DNA from: Flagellimonas sp. 389
GTDB lineage: Bacteria > Bacteroidota > Bacteroidia > Flavobacteriales > Flavobacteriaceae
Assembly: GCF_018449435.1 (NCBI RefSeq)
Contig: NZ_JAHCMU010000004.1
Coordinates: 62,001 to 126,000 of the forward strand
Direction of reading: 5' to 3'
DNA: 64,000 nucleotides
Part shown: in pieces, positions 7,145-16,052 of the stretch
Numbering within the stretch: position 1 is the first letter of the stretch
How the letters are laid out: the number at the start of each line of letters is the position of its first letter
The notes under the pieces: generated by a model
Told to the model about the DNA's origin: nothing
Seen by the model: only the letters and a program-made list of their open reading frames with translations
Databases searched by the model: none
Program-made: the position numbers and the translations under genes

Positions 7145-10012
7145 TTATTGGCTGAGATATAATCTACCTTGTTTTGGCTCGAAACCTTCACGGTTAAATT
7201 CTATGACATAGAAGTATACACCATTGGGAGCCGTGTTTCTTCCACCTTCCGAACCGTCCCATGCCGGATTGTCCGCATCTCCTTTAAAAAGGGAATTTCC
7301 GTAGCGGTTAAAGATTTCCAATGTAAAGTCAGGGAAAATGGTTTCTATATTAGGTATAAAGAAGGTGTCGTTTCTACCGTCACTATTCGGTGAAAATCCA
7401 TCGGGAATAAAGAAATCGTATGCATCTGGGTCACAATTGTTCAAGTCTACTGTAACTGGAATTCTATTTGGATTGATACAGCCTGTTTCGGGATCATAGC
7501 TTTGGGCATAGTACGTAGTATCATCAATCAGAAGTTCTGAGCTGGATAGGACTTCACCACCTTCTCCGGTTATGAACCATTCAACTTCGGCATCTATTGC
7601 ATTTTCCAAATCAATAAGTTCGTTGACCGTTGGATTGTCCAATCCACAAAGAGATAATTCAGTTGTACTTAAATCTGGTGATTGAGGGTTTATTACTGTA
7701 GGAATCACTTCCAATCGCATATCACTTTCACAGAATCCGTTTAACTGTTCTACAGCAAAATAAGATTGTCCGTCCACCAAAGTTTGATTGGAATCTATCA
7801 AAGTTCCGCCAGAAGCCGAGGAATACCATATAATACTTCCACCGTTTGTTGAATTGACATCCAAATCAGCTAAGGTCAGATTATCAGAACCACACAGAAT
7901 TGGCATTGCGTTGTTGATAGTTGGAACATCAGCTGTTACGAAAGCAACCTGAACTCGTATTCTGGAAGAGCTTACACAATTATTGTCTGGATTGGTGCTT
8001 AAAATAAAATAATCTTCCCCATCTACCAGAGGTGTGGTCAAAGGTAGGGGCACGTCATCGGTATTGGTTTCAAAAAAGGAAAGTGTTCCAGAGGCACTGA
8101 CTGAAATATTTTCCAAGGTCGGGTTTCCATCATTTAGACAGAAAAATTGCTCAGGTGCGGCTTCGATAACTTCAGGTGTTCCTCCAATGGAGAAGTTTTC
8201 TTGGAGTTCAAAATCGAACACCGTACGGCAAGGCGTAGTGTCATCTTGAGTGCTTGTTAGGTTAACGGCATAGTTTCCATCAGCCAAGGTAGAGATGTCT
8301 ATTTCATATTCAGCGAACCCTCCTGTAAAGTTTATCGTATTGTCTGTTAATACAGCCATCGAGTTTTGTTCAATAACCTCATAGTCTATGGTGTAACTGC
8401 CATCGGATAGTGCTGGTGCGTTTACCAATACATCAATAGCGGTGGCATCACAATTGTTGTCCACCACGATGTCCAGGTCTATGGCTTCTGGGATAGGGAG
8501 TACTTCAATAGTTGTGCTTAACATGCAATCGATGAGAAAACTACCGGTTACTTCGAAAGCGATATTGTAATTACCATCAGTATCAAAGTTGATCGAAGGG
8601 ATATTGAAAGTTGCGGATCCATTGGAAAAATCAATGTTCTGTACAATAAGGTCGGTGGTGGAATTATCGGGATTTGTTATGGTATAATCAATATCGTAAG
8701 TTTCATTGGAGAGATTTCCAGCGATGTCCAGAATATTGTCGAGCTGAATGGTAGCTTCTGTATCAGGGCAAATGGTTGTTGAAGTGGCCATTGGGTCGGA
8801 GACCAAAAAAAGTGCTTGTGGAACGTTGATAGTGGGACATACAAATTCTTCAGGGTCAGGGTCTGTAATCCCTACGATATCCAATTCCACAAACTCATTG
8901 ATGGGAACTGCATCTGGTGAAATGGTAAAAGTTCCCGTACCATTATTCAATTCAACTGTTGTAGTGGCATTGTTAATGCCATTGCTGCTGTTAATGGTAT
9001 ATGCAATTTCGTACTCGTCATCTGGTAAAATAGATTGGTCATAAGTAATGGTGACGTCATAGGGCTCCCCCAAACAGTAGTTCGGAGCCGTCAAGTTTCC
9101 TTCAAGCACAGGCAGTATAATAATTTCTATTTCGGTAAACTGTATGGAACATACGGGATGGGATGGAAAAACCGAATAGGTAAAGGTATAAGTACCATAA
9201 CCAAAATTGGTATTGATTTCCTCTACGTTTATAACGCTATCTGTTAAATTATCTATTTGGTTGGTACCACCTTCGGACCAAGTACCATTGGGGTCCTCGT
9301 CAACTAACAAAGTGGTCAGGTCAAGATTGGTAAAACTGGAAAGGTCTTCATTTGTACATACAACCAAGTCTATGGGCTGTCCTGAATCTGCTGCAGGATG
9401 AATCTCTAGAATAACAGTGGATTGTTCGCCCGCACAGATATCCACATCTGGCACGGTGTAGGTAAAAGTATATTCACCTGGTCCGGCCAAAAGTGCATTG
9501 AATAAGTTATTGGTCAGAAAGCCAGTTGGCACGACCTCTGCCCAAACACCATTGAAATCGGGTATTTTTCCGTCAATTGCACTACCTAGGAAACCAAAAA
9601 GGTTTACCGCTAAGTTTTCACTACAGGCATTGGCACTACCGTCTATATTATCCTCTCCTGCATAACCACCTAGATTTATAGTGACAGTCGCAGATTCGCC
9701 ACAATCATTGTTCGTGTAGGTAAACTCATGAACGCCATAATTATTGATCCGCCATAAATCTACTATACCTGTGTTAGTATCTAAAGCAAAAAAATTGGCT
9801 GCATCTGTTGTGGACCAAACACCACCTACGGCAGGCAGTCCATTTAAATTTGCGAACAGATCGAAAGTTCTATTGGCTATATCGTCGTGTTTATCACAAA
9901 CAGTAACGGTATTGTCCGAACCTGCACATTGAGAATATGCAACGGAAATAGTGAATAAAAAGCCAATGGAAAATGCAAATAGATGTTTTATAAAAGTAAT
10001 TCTAAACCCCAT
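7145..10012 (-). CDS. large secreted protein with type B (CHU_C) T9SS sorting domain
   Basis: Surface or secreted protein of 955 residues. A signal peptide (about 1-28, ending SQC) precedes many Ig-like/SprB-type beta modules rich in Asp, Asn and Thr. Several 80-100-residue units share similar strand patterns, such as IDYTITNPDN and IDYEVIEQN. The last ~90 residues form the gliding-motility-associated C-terminal domain (FIPDGFSPNSDGRNDTF, then IFNRYGNSLF and APNGVYFYVIEF). This domain directs export by the type IX system. It is the first gene of a three-gene operon with its likely dedicated PorP/SprF partner. It is probably an adhesin or matrix component; no catalytic domain is visible. Confidence 0.92.
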   Translation of the reverse strand: MGFRITFIKHLFAFSIGFLFTISVAYSQCAGSDNTVTVCDKHDDIANRTFDLFANLNGLPAVGGVWSTTDAANFFALDTNTGIVDLWRINNYGVHEFTYTNNDCGESATVTINLGGYAGEDNIDGSANACSENLAVNLFGFLGSAIDGKIPDFNGVWAEVVPTGFLTNNLFNALLAGPGEYTFTYTVPDVDICAGEQSTVILEIHPAADSGQPIDLVVCTNEDLSSFTNLDLTTLLVDEDPNGTWSEGGTNQIDNLTDSVINVEEINTNFGYGTYTFTYSVFPSHPVCSIQFTEIEIIILPVLEGNLTAPNYCLGEPYDVTITYDQSILPDDEYEIAYTINSSNGINNATTTVELNNGTGTFTISPDAVPINEFVELDIVGITDPDPEEFVCPTINVPQALFLVSDPMATSTTICPDTEATIQLDNILDIAGNLSNETYDIDYTITNPDNSTTDLIVQNIDFSNGSATFNIPSINFDTDGNYNIAFEVTGSFLIDCMLSTTIEVLPIPEAIDLDIVVDNNCDATAIDVLVNAPALSDGSYTIDYEVIEQNSMAVLTDNTINFTGGFAEYEIDISTLADGNYAVNLTSTQDDTTPCRTVFDFELQENFSIGGTPEVIEAAPEQFFCLNDGNPTLENISVSASGTLSFFETNTDDVPLPLTTPLVDGEDYFILSTNPDNNCVSSSRIRVQVAFVTADVPTINNAMPILCGSDNLTLADLDVNSTNGGSIIWYSSASGGTLIDSNQTLVDGQSYFAVEQLNGFCESDMRLEVIPTVINPQSPDLSTTELSLCGLDNPTVNELIDLENAIDAEVEWFITGEGGEVLSSSELLIDDTTYYAQSYDPETGCINPNRIPVTVDLNNCDPDAYDFFIPDGFSPNSDGRNDTFFIPNIETIFPDFTLEIFNRYGNSLFKGDADNPAWDGSEGGRNTAPNGVYFYVIEFNREGFEPKQGRLYLSQ

Positions 10013-10030
10013 AGAAATTTTCTATTAATT

Positions 10031-10038
10031 CAAATTTA
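10031..10038 (-). promoter_or_regulatory. probable -7 element for the T9SS trio
   Basis: The minus strand reads TAAATTTG, an exact match to the Bacteroidota TAnnTTTG -7 consensus, 18 bases upstream of the ATG at 10012. No clean TTG -33 element lies at the usual spacing. Confidence 0.5.
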
Positions 10039-10409
10039 TAGGCTGTACTATGCTCTTTTAAATCGTGAGAACACGTAAGGAATGATAGTACAATACAAAA
10101 AAACAGATAGTTTAGTGCGAATAACACCCAAATATCTGCTGAGGTTTAGATGCGCAAAACTACTGAATTTTCTTATCATCTGAATGATTTTATCATAAAT
10201 ACAAAGCGTATTTTCTGATGTTGCCCAATAATTCATTTCACTTATAAGTAGTCCTGTCAAGTATCAATAACTACAAAAGCTACTTTTTAGTCTTTTGGTG
10301 TTATGATTTTTGCAGATTATGTTGTGTAAATGGTAAAAAGCGTCCTTTGTATTTTGTTTCCAATTAGTTTAATGGCTATGGTTATCTTTATCCTGAAAAT
10401 AGATTTTTG
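10039..10409. other. divergent intergenic region between the T9SS trio and mpl
   Basis: About 370 bases, AT-rich and without a credible gene. Short open frames here have no protein-like composition. A weak TATCTTTA -7-like element at 10383-10390 could serve the Mur ligase gene on the plus strand. I see no terminator or repeat. Confidence 0.5.
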
Positions 10410-11765
10410 ATGCAAGTACATTTTATAGCCATTGGAGGGAGTGCCATGCACAATTTGGCATTGGCTTTGGAACATAAGGGATATATAATAACGGGAAGTG
10501 ATGATGTAATCTTTGAACCTTCCAAAAGTCGCTTGGAACAAAAAGGTTTATTGCCTGAAGCATTTGGTTGGTTTCCTGAAAAAATACATGATAAATTGAA
10601 CGCGGTGATTTTGGGAATGCACGCCAAACCAGATAATCCTGAATTGCATAAAGCAAAAGAGTTGGGCTTAAGGATATATTCGTATCCCGAATTTCTTTAC
10701 GAGCAGTCCAAATACAAGACTAGAGTAGTTATAGGAGGTAGTCATGGTAAAACCACTATCACTTCGATGATCCTACATGTATTAAATTATCATGATATCG
10801 AGGTGGATTATATGGTCGGGGCCCAACTAGAAGGCTTTGACAGAATGGTACACCTAACAGAGGAAAACGATTTTATTGTTTTAGAAGGCGACGAATATTT
10901 ATCATCTCCTATTGATAGAAGACCAAAATTTCATTTATACCAGCCCAATATTGCACTTTTGAGTGGTATCGCTTGGGACCATATCAATGTTTTTCCCACT
11001 TTCGAAAACTACGTGGAACAGTTTCAAATTTTTGTGGATGGTATCGTACGTGGAGGAAGCATTACCTATAACGAAGAAGATTTAGAGGTAAAAAAAGTAG
11101 TTGAGAAAACAGAGAACTCAATTCGCAAGTTTGCCTACGGTACGCCAAATTATAGGGTTGAAGATGGAGAAACTCTTTTGGATACTCCCGAGGGTGAGAT
11201 GCCCATTGAGGTTTTTGGCAAACATAATCTGAACAATCTTGCTGGAGCGAAATGGATATGTCAAAACATGGGTGTGGATGAAGATGATTTCTACGAGGCC
11301 ATCACATCTTTTAAAGGGGCATCCAAACGATTGGAAAAGATTGCGGAAAGCTCAGGAAAAGTAGCCTATAAAGATTTTGCACATTCACCAAGTAAAGTTA
11401 GGGCAACAACCATGGCGGTAAGGGAGCAATATCCAAATCGAAAACTGATTGCCTGTTTGGAGCTACATACCTATAGTAGTTTAAATGCCAATTTTTTAAA
11501 GGAATATGACGGAGCTTTGAACGCCGCAGACGAAGCCTTGGTCTTTTATTCTCCAGAAGCTGTTAAAATAAAACAGTTGGAAGAAGTTACTTCTGCACAA
11601 ATTGAAAATGCATTGAATCGGCAAGATGTCAAAATCTTTACTGATGCGGACGCTTTTAAGACGTATCTATTTGATAAAGAATTTGATGATTCGGTTTTGT
11701 TGCTAATGAGTTCAGGCAATTATGGCGGATTGGATTTTGAGAAAATAGAATCAGTATTCGGGTAA
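10410..11765 (+). CDS. mpl: UDP-N-acetylmuramate:L-alanyl-gamma-D-glutamyl-meso-diaminopimelate ligase
   Basis: Mur ligase superfamily enzyme (451 residues) of the Mpl group, which reattaches the recycled tripeptide L-Ala-D-Glu-meso-DAP to UDP-MurNAc in the cytoplasm. The N-terminal Rossmann part starts HFIAIGGSAMHNLA. The ATP-binding loop GGSHGKTTITSM is near residues 111-122, the central VLEGDEYLSS and the SGIAWDHINVFPTFENY segment follow, and the C-terminal domain carries DFAHSPSKVRATT. The start is taken at the ATG at 10410; the TTG just before it is in frame but unlikely. The gene stands alone, away from other mur genes, as is usual for a recycling enzyme. Confidence 0.9.
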   Translation: MQVHFIAIGGSAMHNLALALEHKGYIITGSDDVIFEPSKSRLEQKGLLPEAFGWFPEKIHDKLNAVILGMHAKPDNPELHKAKELGLRIYSYPEFLYEQSKYKTRVVIGGSHGKTTITSMILHVLNYHDIEVDYMVGAQLEGFDRMVHLTEENDFIVLEGDEYLSSPIDRRPKFHLYQPNIALLSGIAWDHINVFPTFENYVEQFQIFVDGIVRGGSITYNEEDLEVKKVVEKTENSIRKFAYGTPNYRVEDGETLLDTPEGEMPIEVFGKHNLNNLAGAKWICQNMGVDEDDFYEAITSFKGASKRLEKIAESSGKVAYKDFAHSPSKVRATTMAVREQYPNRKLIACLELHTYSSLNANFLKEYDGALNAADEALVFYSPEAVKIKQLEEVTSAQIENALNRQDVKIFTDADAFKTYLFDKEFDDSVLLLMSSGNYGGLDFEKIESVFG

Positions 11766-11830
11766 AGAGTAAATCAATAAGCGGGATTCGATTTTCTGTA
11801 AAAATCTAAATCCAAGTAATAGCCAATAGT

Positions 11831-12952
11831 TCAGTTTCCATATTCTATCTTGGATATTACTTTGCCTTTTCGGTATAAGATTTCTTTAATGGGTTTTCCT
11901 GCCAGATTATAGAATTCCCATTTGCCATCCTTTGTGCCATTCAGATAATTGCCTTTGTGGGAAGGCTTTTCGGCTTCATTGTACTTGATATATAATCCGT
12001 TCTTAACGTTATTTTTAAAAGTAGTTTTTTCTACAATTGTTCCGTTGTCTAAGTCAAAATTCTTCCAGGCACCATTCTTATAACCGTCCATATAGTTGCC
12101 AGATAAAATTTTTGTTCCGTTTTCGTGGTATAGCTCATAAAGACCGTTCTTTTTACCATGCTCGTAATGTTGAATCTCTTTCTTGGCTTCATTTTCATAA
12201 AACAATTCGCTGAGTAGTAATTGATCTTTCACAAACTTCATCCTTCTCAATAATACCCCATTCTGATTATATTCCAATTTATCCCCTTCAAGTTTTCCAT
12301 CTTTTAGCTGCTTAAGAAAACGAACTTTTCCGTTTGGGAAATAATCTTTTTGGATATAACTGTTGTTTGTGGTATAGTCTCTTTCCCAATTTAGTGTACC
12401 GTCTTCATATTTTTCTTCCCAATGGCCAGTAGGTTCATTGTTTTTATAGTGCTCTGTTCTTACTCCCCTAACATTTTGATTGCTATAGTGTAATTTCTTT
12501 GTCCATTTACCGTTTTTCAGTCCATTCTTGTAATTTTCAAGAGTTATTAATTCACCCGTATCATTGAACGTTTTCCATTCTCCTTCTTCCTCACCTTTTA
12601 AAAAAAGCCCCTGCCTTTGTACTTTTCCATTTTGGTGATAGGTAGTGAACGTACCGTTTGCAATTCCATCCGCATAGGTCATTGTTTTTAAAATACGGTC
12701 GTTATAATCGTATTCTGTAGATTTTCCGTGCTTTTTTCCTTTTTTGAAGTTCAAATCAGAATAATTCCCTCGTTCGTCAGAAATCTTATAGTGACCTTCA
12801 AGTAAATTGTTGGTATTGTCTTTAAAGAAAATTTCTCTTCCAAATTGTTGCTTTTCCACCTCGTACCAAGTAAGATACTTTTGGGCAACGATTGAATTTC
12901 CCATCAAAAGCAATATTATTTGGGTAAGAATTAATCTATATGATTTGAACAT
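11831..12952 (-). CDS. secreted MORN-repeat (YwqK-like) protein
   Basis: 373 residues with a signal peptide (about 1-23, ending VAQ) followed by some twelve MORN_2-type repeats of roughly 22-25 residues, each built around a G-x-W/Y core (for example GEWKTFNDTGELITLENYKNG and GKWEFYNLAGKPIKEILY). Automated pipelines often label this family YwqK antitoxin, but the signal peptide and absence of a partner toxin make a periplasmic or outer-membrane role more likely here. An inverted repeat (12951-12956 with 12984-12989) covers its start codon region with a 27-base loop. The gene is monocistronic. Confidence 0.8.
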   Translation of the reverse strand: MFKSYRLILTQIILLLMGNSIVAQKYLTWYEVEKQQFGREIFFKDNTNNLLEGHYKISDERGNYSDLNFKKGKKHGKSTEYDYNDRILKTMTYADGIANGTFTTYHQNGKVQRQGLFLKGEEEGEWKTFNDTGELITLENYKNGLKNGKWTKKLHYSNQNVRGVRTEHYKNNEPTGHWEEKYEDGTLNWERDYTTNNSYIQKDYFPNGKVRFLKQLKDGKLEGDKLEYNQNGVLLRRMKFVKDQLLLSELFYENEAKKEIQHYEHGKKNGLYELYHENGTKILSGNYMDGYKNGAWKNFDLDNGTIVEKTTFKNNVKNGLYIKYNEAEKPSHKGNYLNGTKDGKWEFYNLAGKPIKEILYRKGKVISKIEYGN

Positions 12953-13030
12953 GGGTTTGAATTTTTAATTTTATAAAAGAAAGACCCATATAAGCGGGCC
13001 ATTGCTTCTTTTGAGATTGGAACTTTATTT

Positions 13031-13435
13031 TTAAGAATTCAGCCCAGAACTGGTGTTCATTGTCTTTTTCCTACCAAGTAAGGTTTTGGCGGATAGTAAA
13101 ACACCCAAAAAGATTAGAACATACATTCCATAGGTAGAAAGAAGACTGCCAAACTGCGTTTCTACAAGAACAGGATTACTTTTCCTATATTTTATGGAAA
13201 TAGCATCTCCTTCAGATTTCATGCTTCCTATGAAAGGAACTCTAAAAAGTTCGGTGATCCCTATTTGTTCACTGCCATCTTCCAGTTTAAATTTTATAGT
13301 TGCCGTTTCTCTCGTTTTTTTGCCCCTATGTAAAGTGATCTCGGTAATTTTTCCTTCGGTTTCGACCCAATCATCATTTTGGCCATGACCAATAAGAGAG
13401 GAAAACAAGATTATAGTTAAGTATATATATTTCAT
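13031..13435 (-). CDS. DUF3592-like small membrane protein
   Basis: 134 residues. An N-terminal hydrophobic signal or anchor (1-18) is followed by a beta-rich extracytoplasmic stretch (WVETEGKITEITLHRG, EDGSEQIGITELFRVPF, ISIKYRKSNPVLVETQFG) and a C-terminal membrane helix near 103-118 with a basic tail. This layout matches DUF3592 proteins, whose function is unknown. It lies 3 bases downstream of the 117-residue unknown gene and is probably co-transcribed with it. Confidence 0.7.
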   Translation of the reverse strand: MKYIYLTIILFSSLIGHGQNDDWVETEGKITEITLHRGKKTRETATIKFKLEDGSEQIGITELFRVPFIGSMKSEGDAISIKYRKSNPVLVETQFGSLLSTYGMYVLIFLGVLLSAKTLLGRKKTMNTSSGLNS

Positions 13436-13438
13436 AGT

Positions 13439-13792
13439 TTAGGCGATCTTTTTGAGGATTTCAATATTTTCGTTCATAAGGGTTTCTTGTTTGGACGATA
13501 ATAAGGAACGAACTAGCATAGGAGCAATCCCTCTTGACTTGGAATAGTAGCCATTTACAATGTGATTGGTTACAACAGGCATCATTTTTAAGGTACTTGT
13601 ATTTAAAAACCTCAAAATAATGGCATAGATTCCGCTTTTCTTTACAAGTATGCATTTTTCCATTTTATTCCCAGATGGAACTTCCCAATTGTTCCAGGTC
13701 TTGGTACATTGGTATTCACTTTCTGTTTTTAAAAAATCCAACACCTTATCCAAGGAATCATAAGATTCATTGATTTTGACCTGTTTTTCCAT
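13439..13792 (-). CDS. hypothetical protein, 117 residues
   Basis: I do not recognise this protein. It is soluble, without signal peptide or membrane segment, mixed alpha/beta, with a polar N-terminus and a C-terminal helix (LMNENIEILKKIA). It forms a tight minus-strand pair with the DUF3592-like gene, separated by 3 bases, which argues that it is a real gene. Confidence 0.6.
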   Translation of the reverse strand: MEKQVKINESYDSLDKVLDFLKTESEYQCTKTWNNWEVPSGNKMEKCILVKKSGIYAIILRFLNTSTLKMMPVVTNHIVNGYYSKSRGIAPMLVRSLLSSKQETLMNENIEILKKIA

Positions 13793-14136
13793 ACATGTTA
13801 GTTTAAAGATTGATTGTTTTGATTTATAAGTTTCACCTAATCTAGGTTGTTGTCAGATAAGAGAAAAGAAGTCTTGATTTACTAAGCCAGTAAAAGTTTT
13901 TGAGATGATTTTTTACAAAACACTTGGCAACTCAGTTTATATTTTTTTAGAAACATCATCGTTAAAATGTTAGTTTATTACAGATGTCTAATCAAAAATA
14001 TAACGCCTACTAAGCTTATACATGTCAAAAAGTCAATTTTATTAAATTGTAAGGAAGGGTCTAAATGAAATCTCACTTTCTACAGGAACATTTAGAAATT
14101 TGTTTTTATTGTCAATTATGGCAATGGTGATAATGA
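13793..14136. other. gene-free interval
   Basis: 344 bases of AT-rich sequence between two minus-strand transcription units. I found no convincing open frame, terminator, repeat or consensus -7 element. It may hold the promoter of the 13439-13792 gene. Confidence 0.4.
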
Positions 14137-14343
14137 TTAATAATGTTGTCTTTTTCCAGTTTTCACAACCCTATAATTACAAGCTTCATTTTCAACATAT
14201 TTAATTTTATGTTCAGATAGCAATAAAGAAATTATGTGCCTGGTTTCGGTATCGTTAAAGCCCAACTGTTCCCCTAAATCCAATTCGTTCAATATTCCAT
14301 TATTCTTTTTTAAAGCGCTGAAATAGTACTCTTTATCTTCCAT
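14137..14343 (-). CDS. hypothetical small winged-helix-like protein
   Basis: 68 residues with no family I can name. The order of short helices (YFSALKKNN, ILNELDLGEQLGF, DTETRHIISLLLSE) followed by a beta-like KIKYVENEACNYRVVK wing is reminiscent of a minimal winged-helix fold. It starts 5 bases after the end of the methyltransferase gene, so it is probably the second gene of that operon. Confidence 0.55.
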   Translation of the reverse strand: MEDKEYYFSALKKNNGILNELDLGEQLGFNDTETRHIISLLLSEHKIKYVENEACNYRVVKTGKRQHY

Positions 14344-14348
14344 AAACT

Positions 14349-15170
14349 TTATTTTTTTACAGTTATCATCATATGCGGGCTAAACGGGAGAAGATACGCA
14401 TCGTTTTCTGTAATTTGGATGAGTTGCATTAGTGTATCTTTTTTTCTTTCATTGTTCATACTTGCAAAATAGTCTTTATCCAGCCAAGCCATTCCTTCAA
14501 CAGCATACGTATTAATATAAGTAAGGCCTTGTTGTAAAAATTCTGTTTTCAGTTCTTCCGGTTTGTGGTAAAAAGCTTCGGCCAAAAGCCATGGAAAATC
14601 ATCGGGTGGATTGTGGATTCCCGTTGAAAGTTCTTCTTTGCACATCTTAAAAAATGGAGTTTTGTGTATAAGTCCGTTCAATAGGCCAACCAAAGTGGAA
14701 GCGGTACAGTTAATGGCAAAACCTAATATGACCCCATTCTTTTTTACAACACGTTTGGCTTCACTTATGGCTTTCGCACGTTCTTTGCTTTCCTGAAGAT
14801 GGTAAAGTGGTCCGTGCAGGATTACAATATCCGCAAAGTTATTGGGGAAGCTTAGTTCCTGCGCTTTGCCGAAACTTACTGAAAACTTGTTCTTTAATTT
14901 ACTTGCTCTATTTTGAGCTATTTGGATGTGTTTTGGCACAGGTTCTATCAAGTGAACTTCATGGCCCTTTTTTGAAAGCCATTCTGAATATTTTCCAGTA
15001 CCACCTCCCACATCGATTATTTTACAATTAGGGTATGGGATGTATTTTTCAATCAGTGACTTAATTCTTTCAAATTCAAAGACGCCCATGCCTTTGTCCA
15101 ATCTGGTTTCTTCGGATGCTTTATGATAAAAAAACTCTATATTTCTACTTATTAACTGCTTACTGTTCAT
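14349..15170 (-). CDS. class I SAM-dependent methyltransferase
   Basis: 273 residues from the ATG at 15170. A longer frame begins at 15206, but those 12 extra residues precede the conserved region and look like leader sequence. Motif I is IDVGGGTGKYSEWL (near 58-71), with the acidic HLIEP after strand 2 and VILHGPLYHL at motif IV. This is a Methyltransf_11/25-type fold that methylates a small molecule, and the substrate cannot be told. The upstream leader is A-rich without a Shine-Dalgarno. The small winged-helix-like gene follows 5 bases downstream. Confidence 0.85.
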   Translation of the reverse strand: MNSKQLISRNIEFFYHKASEETRLDKGMGVFEFERIKSLIEKYIPYPNCKIIDVGGGTGKYSEWLSKKGHEVHLIEPVPKHIQIAQNRASKLKNKFSVSFGKAQELSFPNNFADIVILHGPLYHLQESKERAKAISEAKRVVKKNGVILGFAINCTASTLVGLLNGLIHKTPFFKMCKEELSTGIHNPPDDFPWLLAEAFYHKPEELKTEFLQQGLTYINTYAVEGMAWLDKDYFASMNNERKKDTLMQLIQITENDAYLLPFSPHMMITVKK

Positions 15171-15467
15171 GTTTACTTTTTTGAACTTTATCGGATAATA
15201 AAGCATAGCCGCTCTCTAAACGATAAAGAAATCGATTTCGATTTTTTTGATAAATAACTTGGATTGTAAAGCGTACGTATCCTATACATCTAGAAGTTGA
15301 AATCAACGATGCAAGAAGTGACACTTATAAAATTAAGTGTCCGTCTTTGTAGAAAGACTTGGATACTATGTTTGAACTAGTATATCAGACTGTAAAGATA
15401 GAGTTTACTTAATAATTGGCAATATACTTTTCCGTTTAGTGTAAGTAAAAACAAAACAGCGAATCGT
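15171..15467. other. intergenic region with a cluster of hairpins and a plus-strand promoter-like site
   Basis: About 300 bases without a gene. Three small inverted repeats follow one another: 15320-15327/15334-15341 (8 bp, 6-base loop), 15343-15348/15353-15358 (6 bp, 4-base loop) and 15364-15369/15378-15383 (6 bp, 8-base loop). Within them TTG at 15347-15349, a 17-base spacer and TATGTTTG at 15367-15374 make a consensus promoter pointing right, towards the 3' end of a minus-strand gene. A small RNA or antisense transcript is possible but unproven. Confidence 0.4.
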
Positions 15468-15917
15468 TTAAACACCAAATTGCCTTAGGTGGTGATCCAG
15501 ATGTTTGTATTGCATCTGTCCCCATTGTTTTGGAGTGAAAACACCAAAGGCAGGATGTGGCTCCCATGATTCTTTATCCTTTTCTTGATGAAACTCGTTC
15601 ACCAAGGAAATTAATTTTTCTTTTTCTGGACCAAACTCTTTTTCATTTTCTACTTTGAACGGTTTTGGTGTTGGCAATCCTTGTTTCCAGAGCTTGTCAT
15701 TGTACATACTCTTTTTAAAACTCTGGTACAATAACTTCATAATAGGGTTTGGTTTTTTCATCTTATAATTCCCAAGTGCTAAATTTAGAGGAAACTGACA
15801 GTGGCAAAGCATTTGAGCCACTTGCATTTTGCCCCATTCTGCATTTGTGGATTCGTTTAACTTTTCAATACGTTCAATGACTTCCGTAAACGTATCAATT
15901 TCAAGAAGAGATTTCAT
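15468..15917 (-). CDS. DUF1569 (DinB-like) domain protein
   Basis: 149 residues from the ATG at 15917. A longer frame starts at 16004, but the family begins at MKSLLEI and a promoter lies inside the extra part. The sequence fits DUF1569, a four-helix DinB/YfiT-like fold, with histidines in AQMLCHCQFPL and YKHLDHHLRQFG positioned to bind a metal ion. Biochemical function is unknown; related proteins are thiol-dependent small-molecule transferases. The gene is monocistronic and divergent from radC. Confidence 0.85.
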   Translation of the reverse strand: MKSLLEIDTFTEVIERIEKLNESTNAEWGKMQVAQMLCHCQFPLNLALGNYKMKKPNPIMKLLYQSFKKSMYNDKLWKQGLPTPKPFKVENEKEFGPEKEKLISLVNEFHQEKDKESWEPHPAFGVFTPKQWGQMQYKHLDHHLRQFGV

Positions 15918-15946
15918 ATACCTTGGTTTGATGACTTTCAAAGTAC

Positions 15947-15954
15947 CAAATTTA
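15947..15954 (-). promoter_or_regulatory. -7 element of the DUF1569 gene
   Basis: The minus strand reads TAAATTTG, an exact TAnnTTTG match, 29 bases upstream of the ATG at 15917. Its position inside the longer open frame supports the shorter start. No well-spaced TTG is visible upstream. Confidence 0.5.
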
Positions 15955-16052
15955 TGTTTTCGTGTCAAGTCAGGATAAACATATAGATATAAAACCTCGG
16001 ACATTCAAAAAATCGGAGAACACAACAATGTAAATTCCATTATATTTAGACC

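Noticed and set aside
10048..10260. Minus-strand open frame of about 70 codons in the T9SS-mpl gap
   Set aside because: Its composition is not protein-like, it has no family features, and it overlaps the likely promoter region upstream of the T9SS trio.
11831..12952. Toxin-antitoxin system based on the YwqK family label
   Set aside because: The protein has a signal peptide and MORN repeats, and there is no adjacent toxin gene. The family name alone is not evidence.
15228..15251. Palindrome GAAATCGATTTC followed by a T-run, as a plus-strand terminator
   Set aside because: No plus-strand gene precedes it, the stem is only six A/T-rich base pairs without a loop, and it lies in the promoter region of the methyltransferase gene.
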